A DNA stretch of 21,985 nt from Pseudomonadota bacterium (GTDB lineage: Bacteria > Pseudomonadota > Alphaproteobacteria > Acetobacterales > Acetobacteraceae), in assembly GCA_021845835.1 (NCBI GenBank), contig JAJZVE010000007.1, forward strand, positions 1 through 21,985, written 5' to 3'. Every line of letters starts with the position of its first letter. Positions within the stretch are counted from its first letter, which is position 1. A program made the translations under genes and the position numbers. The notes under the pieces were generated by a model. The model saw nothing but the letters and a program-made list of their open reading frames with translations. It did no database searches and had not been told where the DNA came from. This document shows, in pieces, positions 8,684-16,084 of this stretch.

Positions 8684-8879
8684 CAATGGGTTAAGGCATT
8701 CTGCCTGTCGTCGCCGGATGGAGCCGCCCTGTGAATCGGCGTCGAAATCCGGCCGGGATCCCCAGGCTGGGCGACATTTCTCTTGTACCAACATGTTCCA
8801 CTCCTCGCGGCTGGGGTTCCTTTCGATGCTAATTGGCAACGACAATGCTGGCGGAGGTCTGGAGCGAACCGGCGTTGTG

Positions 8880-9385
8880 CGTCTTCCTGCCCAGGCGGCA
8901 CCGCATTGGCCAGCACGCCATCGGCGAGCGCCGCGATATCGCTCAGCGGCAGCCAGCGCGTCAGGCAATCGACTGGCTCCGCAGCAGCCACCGCGACCAC
9001 AGCCGGATCATCGAGGGCGATCAGGCGCTGGTCGCGGCCCGGCTCAACCAGCTCACGCTCGGGATAGAAGGGCCGCTTCTATCCTTCGAGCAGGCCAAGG
9101 TCGACATCGGCGAGCCTTGCCAGCAAGGAGTCGATGGCGGGCTCGTCGTCCATCGTCGGCGTCCCGCGCAGGATGGCGAAGCGCGTCGCGCTTTGCGAGC
9201 ATCGCTTCCTTGGCGCCTGCGTGGCGGTGCGTCCAGGTGCCGCTGCCCGGTCAGTCGAGGTCGAGCGCGTCTGGCATGCGCTTGATGGTGGAAACGCGCA
9301 GGCCGCGCGCCGTGCACTCGGCGACCAACTGCCGCACCACTTCGGTCTTCCCGGTGCTGCCGCCGGTCATTGCGAAGACTTTCAT
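8880..9385 (-). pseudogene. mobB: Broken mobB (molybdopterin-guanine dinucleotide biosynthesis adapter)
   Basis: MobB helps load GTP for conversion of molybdopterin to its guanine dinucleotide form, the form used by NarG. The reading starts at ATG 9385 (MKVFAMTGGSTGKTEVV, then GLRVSTIKR) and is recognisable to about 8880, but has three lesions. There is an in-frame TGA (9251-9253) before PGSGTWTHRHAGAKEAM. A one-base insertion in an A-run near 9193-9196 shifts the frame into RFAILRGTPTMDDEPA. A TAG (9079-9081) replaces the residue after LLEG in the conserved LLEG-x-KR motif. The nucleotide loop is one residue short of the usual spacing. The end is a continuation of the operon 3' of moeA. The identity is solid and the inactivation visible; a second intact copy could exist elsewhere. 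Confidence 0.8.
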
Positions 9386-9449
9386 GAAAATTCTGCTGGG
9401 GGGCGCCACGGCTGCGGCAGCAGATCCCCGAAACGCCAATTCGCCATGA

Positions 9450-10694
9450 TCAGTGCGCCGGGCCGCCAGCCACGAAAGGCAACACCGCAAGCAGATCCCT
9501 TTCCTGAACGACCGCCACGTCCTCTGGTATCAGGGCGAAGCCGGTCGCCGCCAGCAACGGCAAGAGCCTGCCTGAGCCGTCCGGTCCCGTCCGCTCCACC
9601 CGCAGGCACCCGTCGCACACCGTCAGGCGGACGGGGATGAACTCGGTCCGGCCGGGCTTGCGCCGAAGCGCAAAACCGGTCCGGACGGTCACCGGCCGCG
9701 GCACGTCGCAACCAGCCATCCGCGCCAGCAGCGGCCGGACGAAGCCAACGGCACCGGCCAGCGCCGCCTGCGGATTGCCGGGCAGGCCAATGAACACCGC
9801 GTCTCCAAGCCGCCCTGCCGCCAGCGGCTTGCCTGGCTTCATGGCAACCTGCAGCACGGCCAGGCTGCCGCCGAGGTCGCGCAGCGCCGCGCGGACATTG
9901 TCCTCGTCGCCCACCGATATGCCCGCCGTGGTCAGCACCAGATCCGCGCCTTCGGCAGCGGTGCCGAGGGCCGCGCGCATCGCGGCGATGTCGTCGGGGA
10001 CCAGCGGGCACGGCCGCACATCTGCCCCCCAGGCATGCAGCAGCGCGGTGAGCATCGGCAGATTGGAATCGTGGATCTGTCCGGGCGCAGGCCGCTTGCC
10101 GGAGCGGGACAGCTCCCGCCCGCTCGACAGCAGCGCCACCCGCGGGCGCCGCCGCACCAGGATCGACCGCGCGCCCTGCGCGGCCAGCACGGCGACATGG
10201 CGCCAGTCGAGCCGCGTGCCCTTTTCGATCAGCCGCTGCCCGGCCGCAATGTCCTCTCTGCGGCGGCGGATGTTGGTGCCGGGGGATGGCACGTCGGTGA
10301 TGCAGACCGTCCCACATTCACGCAGGACATGTTCCTGCGCGACCACCGCATCCGCCCCCTTCGGCAGGGCAGCGCCGGTCAGGATGCGGTGCGCCGTGCC
10401 CGGCGTCAGCCGGCCCGGGGGGTCCCCGGCCGCCGTGCGGCCTGTCACCGGCAGCCCCATCCCCGGCGTCAGGTCGGCAGTGCGCACCGCGTAGCCATCC
10501 ATGGCCGACCGGTCAAAGCCGGGCAGATCAAGGCGGGCCGCGAACGGCGCCGCGGCGATGCGACCCGCGCAGGCATCCAGTGGCACCTCCTCGGCTCCCA
10601 GCCATCCCTCGGCAAGGGCGAGCACCCGCGCCAGCGCGTCCCTGAACGGAAGCCCGCCTGCCGTGCAGCCGAAGGAGGGGGAGATGGCGTTCAT
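9450..10694 (-). CDS. moeA: Molybdopterin molybdenumtransferase MoeA
   Basis: This 414-residue cytoplasmic enzyme inserts molybdate into adenylylated molybdopterin, giving the Mo cofactor needed by NarG. Family signatures in order are GFDRSAMDGYAV (59-70), RILTGAALPKGADAVV (about 103-118), LLSSGREL near 188-195 (often STGDEL), HDSN (208-211), TTAGISVGDEDNV (255-267), AMKPGKP (284-290) and GLPGNPQAAL (303-312). The length is typical. ATG 10694 follows a GGAG site and lies 11 bp beyond the nnrS stop, so it is expressed with the nar operon; an upstream extension of the frame lies inside nnrS and is not used. Sitting behind narGHJI suggests dedicated cofactor supply under anaerobic nitrate conditions. 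Confidence 0.94.
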   Translation of the reverse strand: MNAISPSFGCTAGGLPFRDALARVLALAEGWLGAEEVPLDACAGRIAAAPFAARLDLPGFDRSAMDGYAVRTADLTPGMGLPVTGRTAAGDPPGRLTPGTAHRILTGAALPKGADAVVAQEHVLRECGTVCITDVPSPGTNIRRRREDIAAGQRLIEKGTRLDWRHVAVLAAQGARSILVRRRPRVALLSSGRELSRSGKRPAPGQIHDSNLPMLTALLHAWGADVRPCPLVPDDIAAMRAALGTAAEGADLVLTTAGISVGDEDNVRAALRDLGGSLAVLQVAMKPGKPLAAGRLGDAVFIGLPGNPQAALAGAVGFVRPLLARMAGCDVPRPVTVRTGFALRRKPGRTEFIPVRLTVCDGCLRVERTGPDGSGRLLPLLAATGFALIPEDVAVVQERDLLAVLPFVAGGPAH

Positions 10695-10705
10695 GCGTGG
10701 CTCCT

Positions 10706-11908
10706 TCAGGCGGTCCGGTGCGCGCGGCGGCGCGGCGTGGCGAGCAGGCGGGCAAACAGGATGACGAACAGCCCGAACGCGCCGCTCCATGCCGCGCCGG
10801 AGAGCGCGAGCAGCAGGCCGTAGCGGGCCGCGGTGATCCCCGCGGCGACGCGCAGCACGGCGGCCAGCGTCACCAGCGCGAACACGGCACTGATGCCGGG
10901 GCCGGCGGTCAGCGCGCGGCCGGTGTGGCCGAGCGTGGCGCGGGCCATCACCGAGACCGTCATCGTGCCGATGGCGCCGACGGTCAGCGCGTGCAGCGCT
11001 GCCGCGGCGGGCAGGGCAGTGACGAAATCGCCGGCGCCCAGCAGCAGCAGGCCGGCGGCGATCCAGGCGTAGCCGAGATGCAGCACCGCCAGCAGCGGCT
11101 CGGCCAGGGTCGCGGCGCCGCGCCAGCGCGCGAGGCGGACGGCGTTCGCGACGCCGGCACCCGCCAGCAGCGCGCCGGTTGCCCGCGCGTCCGGCAGCGC
11201 CACCCACAGTGCCAGCGCCGCCACGGTGACGCCGAGGGCGACCCGGTCGATCGTGCCGAACGGCGCCGGCAGCGCGCCCTTCGGGTCACGCCGGGCCAGC
11301 CAGTTGCGCGTGAAGCTGGGGATGATGCGCCCGCCGATCAGCCCGATCAGCGCCAGCAGCGTCGCGATGCCGAGCCGGATGCCCGCCATCGCCAGGGCGA
11401 AACCGGCGGCGGCGCCGACATGGACCAGCAGGTTCGCCGCCAGCAGCAGCGACAGCGCCGCCAGCACCGGCAGGTTGCGCCAGTTCCGCCCGGCGACGAT
11501 CTCGCGGCCGATCGCCAGCAGGAACACCGTCAGGAACGCGAGGTCGAGCGCCGCGCCGGCCGGGGCGGGAAGGGCGCCGGGCAGCAGCATCGCCGCGCGC
11601 CCCGCCAGCCACAGCAGCACCAACACGCCGAGCGGCAGGCCTTGCAGCGGCATGCGGCCGGTCCAGTTCGGCACCGCGGTGAGCAGGAAGCCGGCGACCG
11701 TCGCGACCGCGTAGCCGAACACCATCTCGTGCGCGTGCCAGAGCATCGGCGGCAGGTCGGTCGGCAGGTCGGCGCGGCCCGCCAGCAGCAGCAGCCAGAG
11801 CGGGATCGCAACGGCCGCCCAGGCGCCGGACAGCAGGAAGAACGGGCGGAATCCCGCCGACAGCAGCGCGGGCGCGGCGGTGGCACGATAGCGGGGAATG
11901 GCGGTCAT
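10706..11908 (-). CDS. nnrS: NnrS family heme/copper membrane protein
   Basis: This 400-residue polytopic inner-membrane protein has roughly 12 hydrophobic segments. NnrS proteins bind heme and copper and protect cells against nitric oxide stress during denitrification. Family marks are the N-terminal LLSAGFRPFFLLSGAWA, the histidine-containing WHAHEMVFGYAVATVAGFLL, and RIIPSFTRNW and VMARATLGHTGR further on. The gene lies 30 bp after the 104-residue gene and just before moeA. Placement behind narGHJI fits a job in handling NO or nitrosated iron species made during nitrate respiration. The ribosome site before ATG 11908 is weak. Confidence 0.92.
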   Translation of the reverse strand: MTAIPRYRATAAPALLSAGFRPFFLLSGAWAAVAIPLWLLLLAGRADLPTDLPPMLWHAHEMVFGYAVATVAGFLLTAVPNWTGRMPLQGLPLGVLVLLWLAGRAAMLLPGALPAPAGAALDLAFLTVFLLAIGREIVAGRNWRNLPVLAALSLLLAANLLVHVGAAAGFALAMAGIRLGIATLLALIGLIGGRIIPSFTRNWLARRDPKGALPAPFGTIDRVALGVTVAALALWVALPDARATGALLAGAGVANAVRLARWRGAATLAEPLLAVLHLGYAWIAAGLLLLGAGDFVTALPAAAALHALTVGAIGTMTVSVMARATLGHTGRALTAGPGISAVFALVTLAAVLRVAAGITAARYGLLLALSGAAWSGAFGLFVILFARLLATPRRRAHRTA

Positions 11909-11938
11909 GGCAGGCGATCCGTGACTGCGCGCGGCGTC

Positions 11939-12253
11939 TCAGCCGGGCGCGGCGCCGGAGCGGGTGACCTGCACCCGCACCGGATCGGGGAAGGTGAGCG
12001 CCAGGACGCTGTCCACCACCGCCGCGGCGGGTTGCGGCGAGCCGGCCATGGCGCCGATCAGGTGCAGCCACAACTCGTCGTTGCCATGATCGACCAGATC
12101 GCGGACCCGGGCGGCGACCAGCGCGCCGACGGCATCGCCGCGCGCCGCGGCGGCCTGCGCGATACGGTCGCAGATGCGCGGCGGCGCGACCTGCGCCAGG
12201 ACCTGCTCCGCCGTCGCGGCGTCGGCCAGTCCGGCCAGAATTTCTCCAAGCAT
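11939..12253 (-). CDS. Small protein of unknown function in the nar operon (104 aa)
   Basis: I do not recognise this gene. It encodes 104 residues starting at ATG 12253, with AGGAG followed by a GA-rich spacer upstream. The protein is Ala-rich, without a signal peptide, membrane segment or cysteine pair apart from one Cys (PRICDR). It looks mostly helical through about residue 75 (LADAATAEQVLAQV, ARVRDLVDHGNDELWLHLIG) and ends with a basic strand-like tail (PDPVRVQVTR). It sits 13 bp after the PPIase stop and 30 bp before nnrS in one continuous unit, and its composition matches its neighbours, so it is a real gene. A soluble accessory or assembly role for the nitrate reductase or NnrS is a guess from context only. 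Confidence 0.75.
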   Translation of the reverse strand: MLGEILAGLADAATAEQVLAQVAPPRICDRIAQAAAARGDAVGALVAARVRDLVDHGNDELWLHLIGAMAGSPQPAAAVVDSVLALTFPDPVRVQVTRSGAAPG

Positions 12254-12266
12254 CGCTCTCTCTCTC

Positions 12267-13091
12267 CTACTGCACCAGCGGCGAGGCGGCGCCGGGCATG
12301 TCGAAGCCGGTGATCCGCGCCGCGCCGGCCAGCAGCGCGACGTATTGGGCGACCGCGCGGCGCCAGGACCGTTCCTTCAGCCAGGCGGCGATGCGGTCGC
12401 GCACGTCCTCGAACGCCAGCCTGCGGCCGTCGGTCCTGCGGTCCAGCCGCACGACATGCACGCCGTAGCGGGTGCACACCGGCGTCCGGCAGGTCTGCCC
12501 CGGTTCCAGGGCATGCAGCGCCGCTTCGAACGCCGGCGTGGTGTCGCCGCTCGCCACCTGCCCCAGGCGCCCGCCCTCGCTCGCCGACGGGCAGTCCGAC
12601 AGCGCGCGCGCCAGGTCCTCGAAGCGGGCGGGGGCGGCGCGCAGGTCGGCCAGCACCGCCTCGGCCCGTGCGACCGCCCGCGCATAGGCGGTCGCGTCGT
12701 CCTGTGGCGCGCGGAACAGGATGTGCAGCGGCTCGAACAGGTCGGGGCTGCGGAAGCGCGCCGGATGGGCGTCGTAGTAGCGGCGGCAGGTCGCCTCGTC
12801 GGCGCGCGGCGTCTGCACCTCGCGGTCCAGCAGTTCGCGGATCAGCGCCTCCTCCTCGGTTTCGCGCAAGCCGCCCCCGGCGCGCGGCGCGGCCACGAGG
12901 CCCAGGGCGCGGGCGCGCTGCAGCAGCAATTCGCGGACCACCAGGGCGCGGGTCGCCGCCTGCCAGGCCTCGGCGGGGGATGCGCCGGCGTGGTTCTGCA
13001 CCTCGCGGGCGATGGCGGCGCTGGCGATGACCGCATCGTTGACGGCGACGACCGGCCGGGCGGCGGAGGGGCGTAATGTCACGGTGCGCAT
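12267..13091 (-). CDS. Parvulin-type peptidyl-prolyl cis-trans isomerase (NifM/PpiC-like)
   Basis: This 274-residue protein has a C-terminal rotamase domain from about residue 120 to 222. FEPLHILFRAP opens the domain, ALSDCPSASEGGRLGQV is the core signature, and GQTCRTPVCTRYGVHVVRLD is the closing strand. The N-terminal 110 residues are a helical, SurA/NifM-like chaperone part. There is no evident signal peptide, so it is probably cytoplasmic like NifM. It starts 3 bp after narI stops. PPIase genes directly downstream of narI are known in several proteobacteria and are assumed to help fold or mature the nitrate reductase; direct evidence is not in this sequence. Confidence 0.88.
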   Translation of the reverse strand: MRTVTLRPSAARPVVAVNDAVIASAAIAREVQNHAGASPAEAWQAATRALVVRELLLQRARALGLVAAPRAGGGLRETEEEALIRELLDREVQTPRADEATCRRYYDAHPARFRSPDLFEPLHILFRAPQDDATAYARAVARAEAVLADLRAAPARFEDLARALSDCPSASEGGRLGQVASGDTTPAFEAALHALEPGQTCRTPVCTRYGVHVVRLDRRTDGRRLAFEDVRDRIAAWLKERSWRRAVAQYVALLAGAARITGFDMPGAASPLVQ

Positions 13092-13094
13092 GGC

Positions 13095-13889
13095 TCAGTC
13101 GCCCCCCACCGCCGGCTGCGGGCTGACGGTGCCGCCGAGCGGGGTCAGCGCCTGGTTCACCACCGCCAGGGGCGCTGCGGACGCGGCATTGCGCCGCGCC
13201 ACCGGCCGCTTCGTGCGCACGACCTGATAGCCGGGGCGGCCGAGGTACCAGACCGGCACGCTCCAGACATGCACCAGGCGGGTGAAGGGGAACACCAGGA
13301 ACACGGTCAGGCCGAGGAACAGGTGCAGCCTGAAGACCGGGTCCACGTCGGCGATCAGCGCGGCGGCGCCAGGATGCAGCGTCAGGATTCCCTGGGCCCA
13401 GTTCATGAACTTCACCATTTCATGCCCGTCGAGGTGATGCGCGGACACCGGGATGGTGGCGAGGCCGAGCGTCAGCTGCACCCACAGCAGCAGCAGGATG
13501 GCGATGTCGCCGAAGCTGGACGTGGTGCGGATGCGGGCATCGAACAGGCGCCGGTGCGCCAGCAGCGCGATGCCGACCCAGCAGGCGACGCCGGCGATGC
13601 CGCCGAACGTCATCGCCAGCAACTGCTTGAACATGTGGCTGACGCCGAGCGCGTCGAATACCGCAACCGGCGTCAGCAGGCCGACGCAATGGCCGGCGAA
13701 GATCGCCAGGATGCCGACGTGAAAGAGGTTCGATCCCCACAGCATCTGCCGCCGCCGCAGCAACTGGCTGGAACCGGTGCGCCAGGTGTATTGCGAATGG
13801 TCGAAGCGCAGCAGGCTGCCGATCAGGAACACGGCGAGCGCGACATAGGAATAGGCGCCATAAAGGGCGGTGTTCAGCCAGGGACTCAT
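13095..13889 (-). CDS. narI: Respiratory nitrate reductase gamma subunit NarI (cytochrome b)
   Basis: This 264-residue membrane subunit oxidises quinol and passes electrons through two b-type hemes to NarH. Five hydrophobic segments are visible. The four heme ligands of the family are present: His57 (NLFHVGIL) and His67 (FAGHCVGL) near the first helices, His189 (FRLHLFLG) and His207 (RLVHVWS) near the last, matching the E. coli pattern. It is longer than E. coli NarI (225) by a C-terminal tail after about residue 220 that is rich in R/A/P and has no clear fold. ATG 13889 lies 12 bp beyond narJ with GAGGAG upstream. Confidence 0.97.
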   Translation of the reverse strand: MSPWLNTALYGAYSYVALAVFLIGSLLRFDHSQYTWRTGSSQLLRRRQMLWGSNLFHVGILAIFAGHCVGLLTPVAVFDALGVSHMFKQLLAMTFGGIAGVACWVGIALLAHRRLFDARIRTTSSFGDIAILLLLWVQLTLGLATIPVSAHHLDGHEMVKFMNWAQGILTLHPGAAALIADVDPVFRLHLFLGLTVFLVFPFTRLVHVWSVPVWYLGRPGYQVVRTKRPVARRNAASAAPLAVVNQALTPLGGTVSPQPAVGGD

Positions 13890-13901
13890 CGTCGCATCTC
13901 C

Positions 13902-14567
13902 TCAGGCCGCATCGCGTGACGCCGCGCGCAGGCGGGTGCGCAGCCGGTCGGGGCCGCAGCCGTCCAGCGCCTCGCCGGGGCCGAAGCGTACCGCCGCCTC
14001 TTCCCAGGCGGCATCGAGCGCGGCGAGATCGGCGGGGTCTTCGTCCGGAATGGCGGAGGCCCCGGCGGCCGGTGCCTGCGCGAGCGCGGCCAGCGCTTCC
14101 ATTACCGCCGCGTACCCGGCGTCCCGCCTCGCCAGCCGCTCGGCGAGCGCGCGCAGGATCGCCGCCGGCTCGGCCAGCAGCGCGCGCGCCTCGGCGGGCG
14201 GCAGCAGCGAGAGGAATTCCAGGAACAGCGGCAGGAAATCCGGCAGCTCGCCGGCCGCGATCTGCAGCCCGTGTTCGCCATAGAGCGCGACCAGGTCGGC
14301 CATCGCCTGTCCGCGGTCGCGGCTCTCGCCATGCACATGCTCGAACAGATGAAGCGAGACGGCGCGGCCGCGGTCGAACAGATCGACGTAGCGGGCCTGC
14401 AGGTCGTAGATGTCGCCCTCCGCCAGATCGCGCAGCAGCGGCGCAAGCGGGGCGGCGGGGACGAGACCCTCGGCGTCCAGCGCGCCGGCGATGTCCCGGC
14501 CTGCCGCCTGCAATTCCGGCGTCGGATAGGACAGCAGCGCGGCAAGCGCGCGATACGTGCGGGCCAT
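13902..14567 (-). CDS. narJ: Nitrate reductase assembly chaperone NarJ
   Basis: This 221-residue cytoplasmic chaperone of the TorD/NarJ group binds apo-NarG and is needed for Mo-cofactor insertion and membrane attachment. Typical features are LLSYPTPEL near the start, the conserved YVDLFDRGRAVSLHLFEHVH and GESRDRGQAMADL, and LPDFLPLFLEFLSLLP in the middle. The C-terminal 60 residues are acidic and variable as usual. ATG 14567 is preferred, because GGAGGT is 6 nt upstream and it overlaps the narH stop as TGATG; a GTG one codon earlier is also in frame. Confidence 0.95.
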   Translation of the reverse strand: MARTYRALAALLSYPTPELQAAGRDIAGALDAEGLVPAAPLAPLLRDLAEGDIYDLQARYVDLFDRGRAVSLHLFEHVHGESRDRGQAMADLVALYGEHGLQIAAGELPDFLPLFLEFLSLLPPAEARALLAEPAAILRALAERLARRDAGYAAVMEALAALAQAPAAGASAIPDEDPADLAALDAAWEEAAVRFGPGEALDGCGPDRLRTRLRAASRDAA

Positions 14568-16084
14568 CACGCCACCTCCATCGGCGTCTTTTCCGTCTGC
14601 TTCTGGCCGAACAGGTTGAAGCCGGTCTTGCCGGAGCAGCCGCCGCCGAACGAGAAGCCGCAGGAACCGCGCAGCTGATACGCATCCTCGCCGGTTTCGC
14701 GATGCGCGGTCGGGATGACGAAGCGGTCCTCGTAGTTGGCGATCGCCATCAGGCGGTACATCGCCTCGATGTCGTTGCCGGTGAGGCCGACGCGCGCGGC
14801 GAGGCCGTCGTTGATCACGCCATCGACGGTCTTGGCGCGCATGTAGCCGCGCATTGCCAGCATCCGCTCCAGCGCCAGTTCGATCGGTCGCGTGCGGCCG
14901 GCGGTCAGCAGGTTGGCCAGATACTGCACCGGGAAGCGCAGCGATTTCACGTCCGGCAGGCCGCCGATTTCGCCGAGATCACCCTTCGCCGCCGCCGACT
15001 GGATAGGCGAGAGTGGCGGCACGTACCAGACCATCGGCAGCGTGCGGTATTCCGGGTGCAACGGGAAGGCGATCTTCCAGTCCATCGCCATCTTCCACAC
15101 CGGGGAGCGCTTCGCCGCCTCCAGCCACGCATCCGAGACGCCGTCGGCGCGTGCCTGCGCCTGCACCGCCGGGTCGAACGGGTCGAGGAACACTTTCAGT
15201 TGCGCCTCATACAGGTCGCCCGCGTCGGGCACCGACGCGACCTCGGCGATGCGGTCGGCGTCGTAGAGCATGACCCCGAGATAGCGGATGCGTCCGACGC
15301 AGGTTTCCGAACAGACGGTGGGCATCCCCGCCTCGATGCGCGGGAAGCAGAAGGTGCACTTCTCCGACTTGCCGGAGGACCAGTTGTAATAGACCTTCTT
15401 GTACGGGCAGCCGGAGACGCACATGCGCCAGCCGCGGCACTTGTCCTGGTCGATCAGGACGATGCCGTCCTCCTCGCGCTTGTAGATTGCGCCCGACGGG
15501 CAGGCGGCGGCGCAGGCCGGGTTGAGGCAGTGTTCGCACAGGCGCGGCAGATACATCATGAAGGTGTTTTCGAAGGCGCCGTAGATGTCCTTCTGCACGC
15601 CCTCGAAATTGCTGTCCCGCGACCGCTTGCTGAACTCGCCGCCCAGGATCTCCTCCCAGTTCGGCCCCCACTGGATCTTCTCCATACGCTCGCCGCTGAT
15701 CAGCGAGCGAGGCCGCGCCGTCGGCATCGCCTTCGATTCCGGCGCCTGCTGCAGGTGCGCGTAGTCGAAGGTGAACGGTTCGTAGTAGTCGTCGATCTCC
15801 GGCAGGTCCGGGTTGGCGAAGATCTTGGACAGCACGCGCCATTTCGCGCCGATGCGCGGCTCGATCCGGCCGTCCCGGCGGCGCACCCAGCCGCCGTTCC
15901 ATTTCTTCTGGTTCTCCCAGTCCTTCGGATAGCCGATGCCGGGCTTCGTCTCGACGTTGTTGAACCAGGCGTATTCGACGCCCTCGCGGCTGGTCCAGAC
16001 GTTCTTGCAGGTGACGGAGCAGGTATGGCAGCCGATGCACTTGTCGAGGTTGAGCACCATCGCGACCTGGGCGCGAATCTTCAT
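14567..16084 (-). CDS. narH: Respiratory nitrate reductase beta subunit NarH (Fe-S protein)
   Basis: This 505-residue electron-transfer subunit connects NarI to NarG on the cytoplasmic side. Four iron-sulfur clusters are supported by cysteines at 16/19/22/26 (CIGCHTCSVTC), 183/186/191/195 (CEHCLNPACAAAC), 216/222/226 with Trp219 (CRGWRMCVSGC, the [3Fe-4S] site with Trp in place of Cys) and 243/246/258/262 (CTFC, CSETC). The length matches E. coli NarH (512). The start overlaps the narG stop as TGATG; AGGAG is 8 nt upstream of ATG 16084. A GTG directly before it is also in frame. Confidence 0.97.
   Translation of the reverse strand: MKIRAQVAMVLNLDKCIGCHTCSVTCKNVWTSREGVEYAWFNNVETKPGIGYPKDWENQKKWNGGWVRRRDGRIEPRIGAKWRVLSKIFANPDLPEIDDYYEPFTFDYAHLQQAPESKAMPTARPRSLISGERMEKIQWGPNWEEILGGEFSKRSRDSNFEGVQKDIYGAFENTFMMYLPRLCEHCLNPACAAACPSGAIYKREEDGIVLIDQDKCRGWRMCVSGCPYKKVYYNWSSGKSEKCTFCFPRIEAGMPTVCSETCVGRIRYLGVMLYDADRIAEVASVPDAGDLYEAQLKVFLDPFDPAVQAQARADGVSDAWLEAAKRSPVWKMAMDWKIAFPLHPEYRTLPMVWYVPPLSPIQSAAAKGDLGEIGGLPDVKSLRFPVQYLANLLTAGRTRPIELALERMLAMRGYMRAKTVDGVINDGLAARVGLTGNDIEAMYRLMAIANYEDRFVIPTAHRETGEDAYQLRGSCGFSFGGGCSGKTGFNLFGQKQTEKTPMEVA

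Noticed and set aside
8612..8794. Possible small gene (60 codons, minus strand) with a good GAGGAG ribosome site
   Set aside because: The frame runs through the centromere-like repeats and its product (QAYMHAFLQ, SIRRRQAECLN) looks like no protein family; kept only as a low-probability possibility. Nothing else is seen between 8690 and 8880.
9386..9449. Separate small gene between moeA and mobB
   Set aside because: The 64-bp gap is too short and the only frame there is an upstream in-frame continuation of mobB without a ribosome site.
10697..12313. 538-codon Gln/Arg-rich open frame on the plus strand
   Set aside because: Antisense to nnrS and the 104-residue gene; low-complexity shadow translation.
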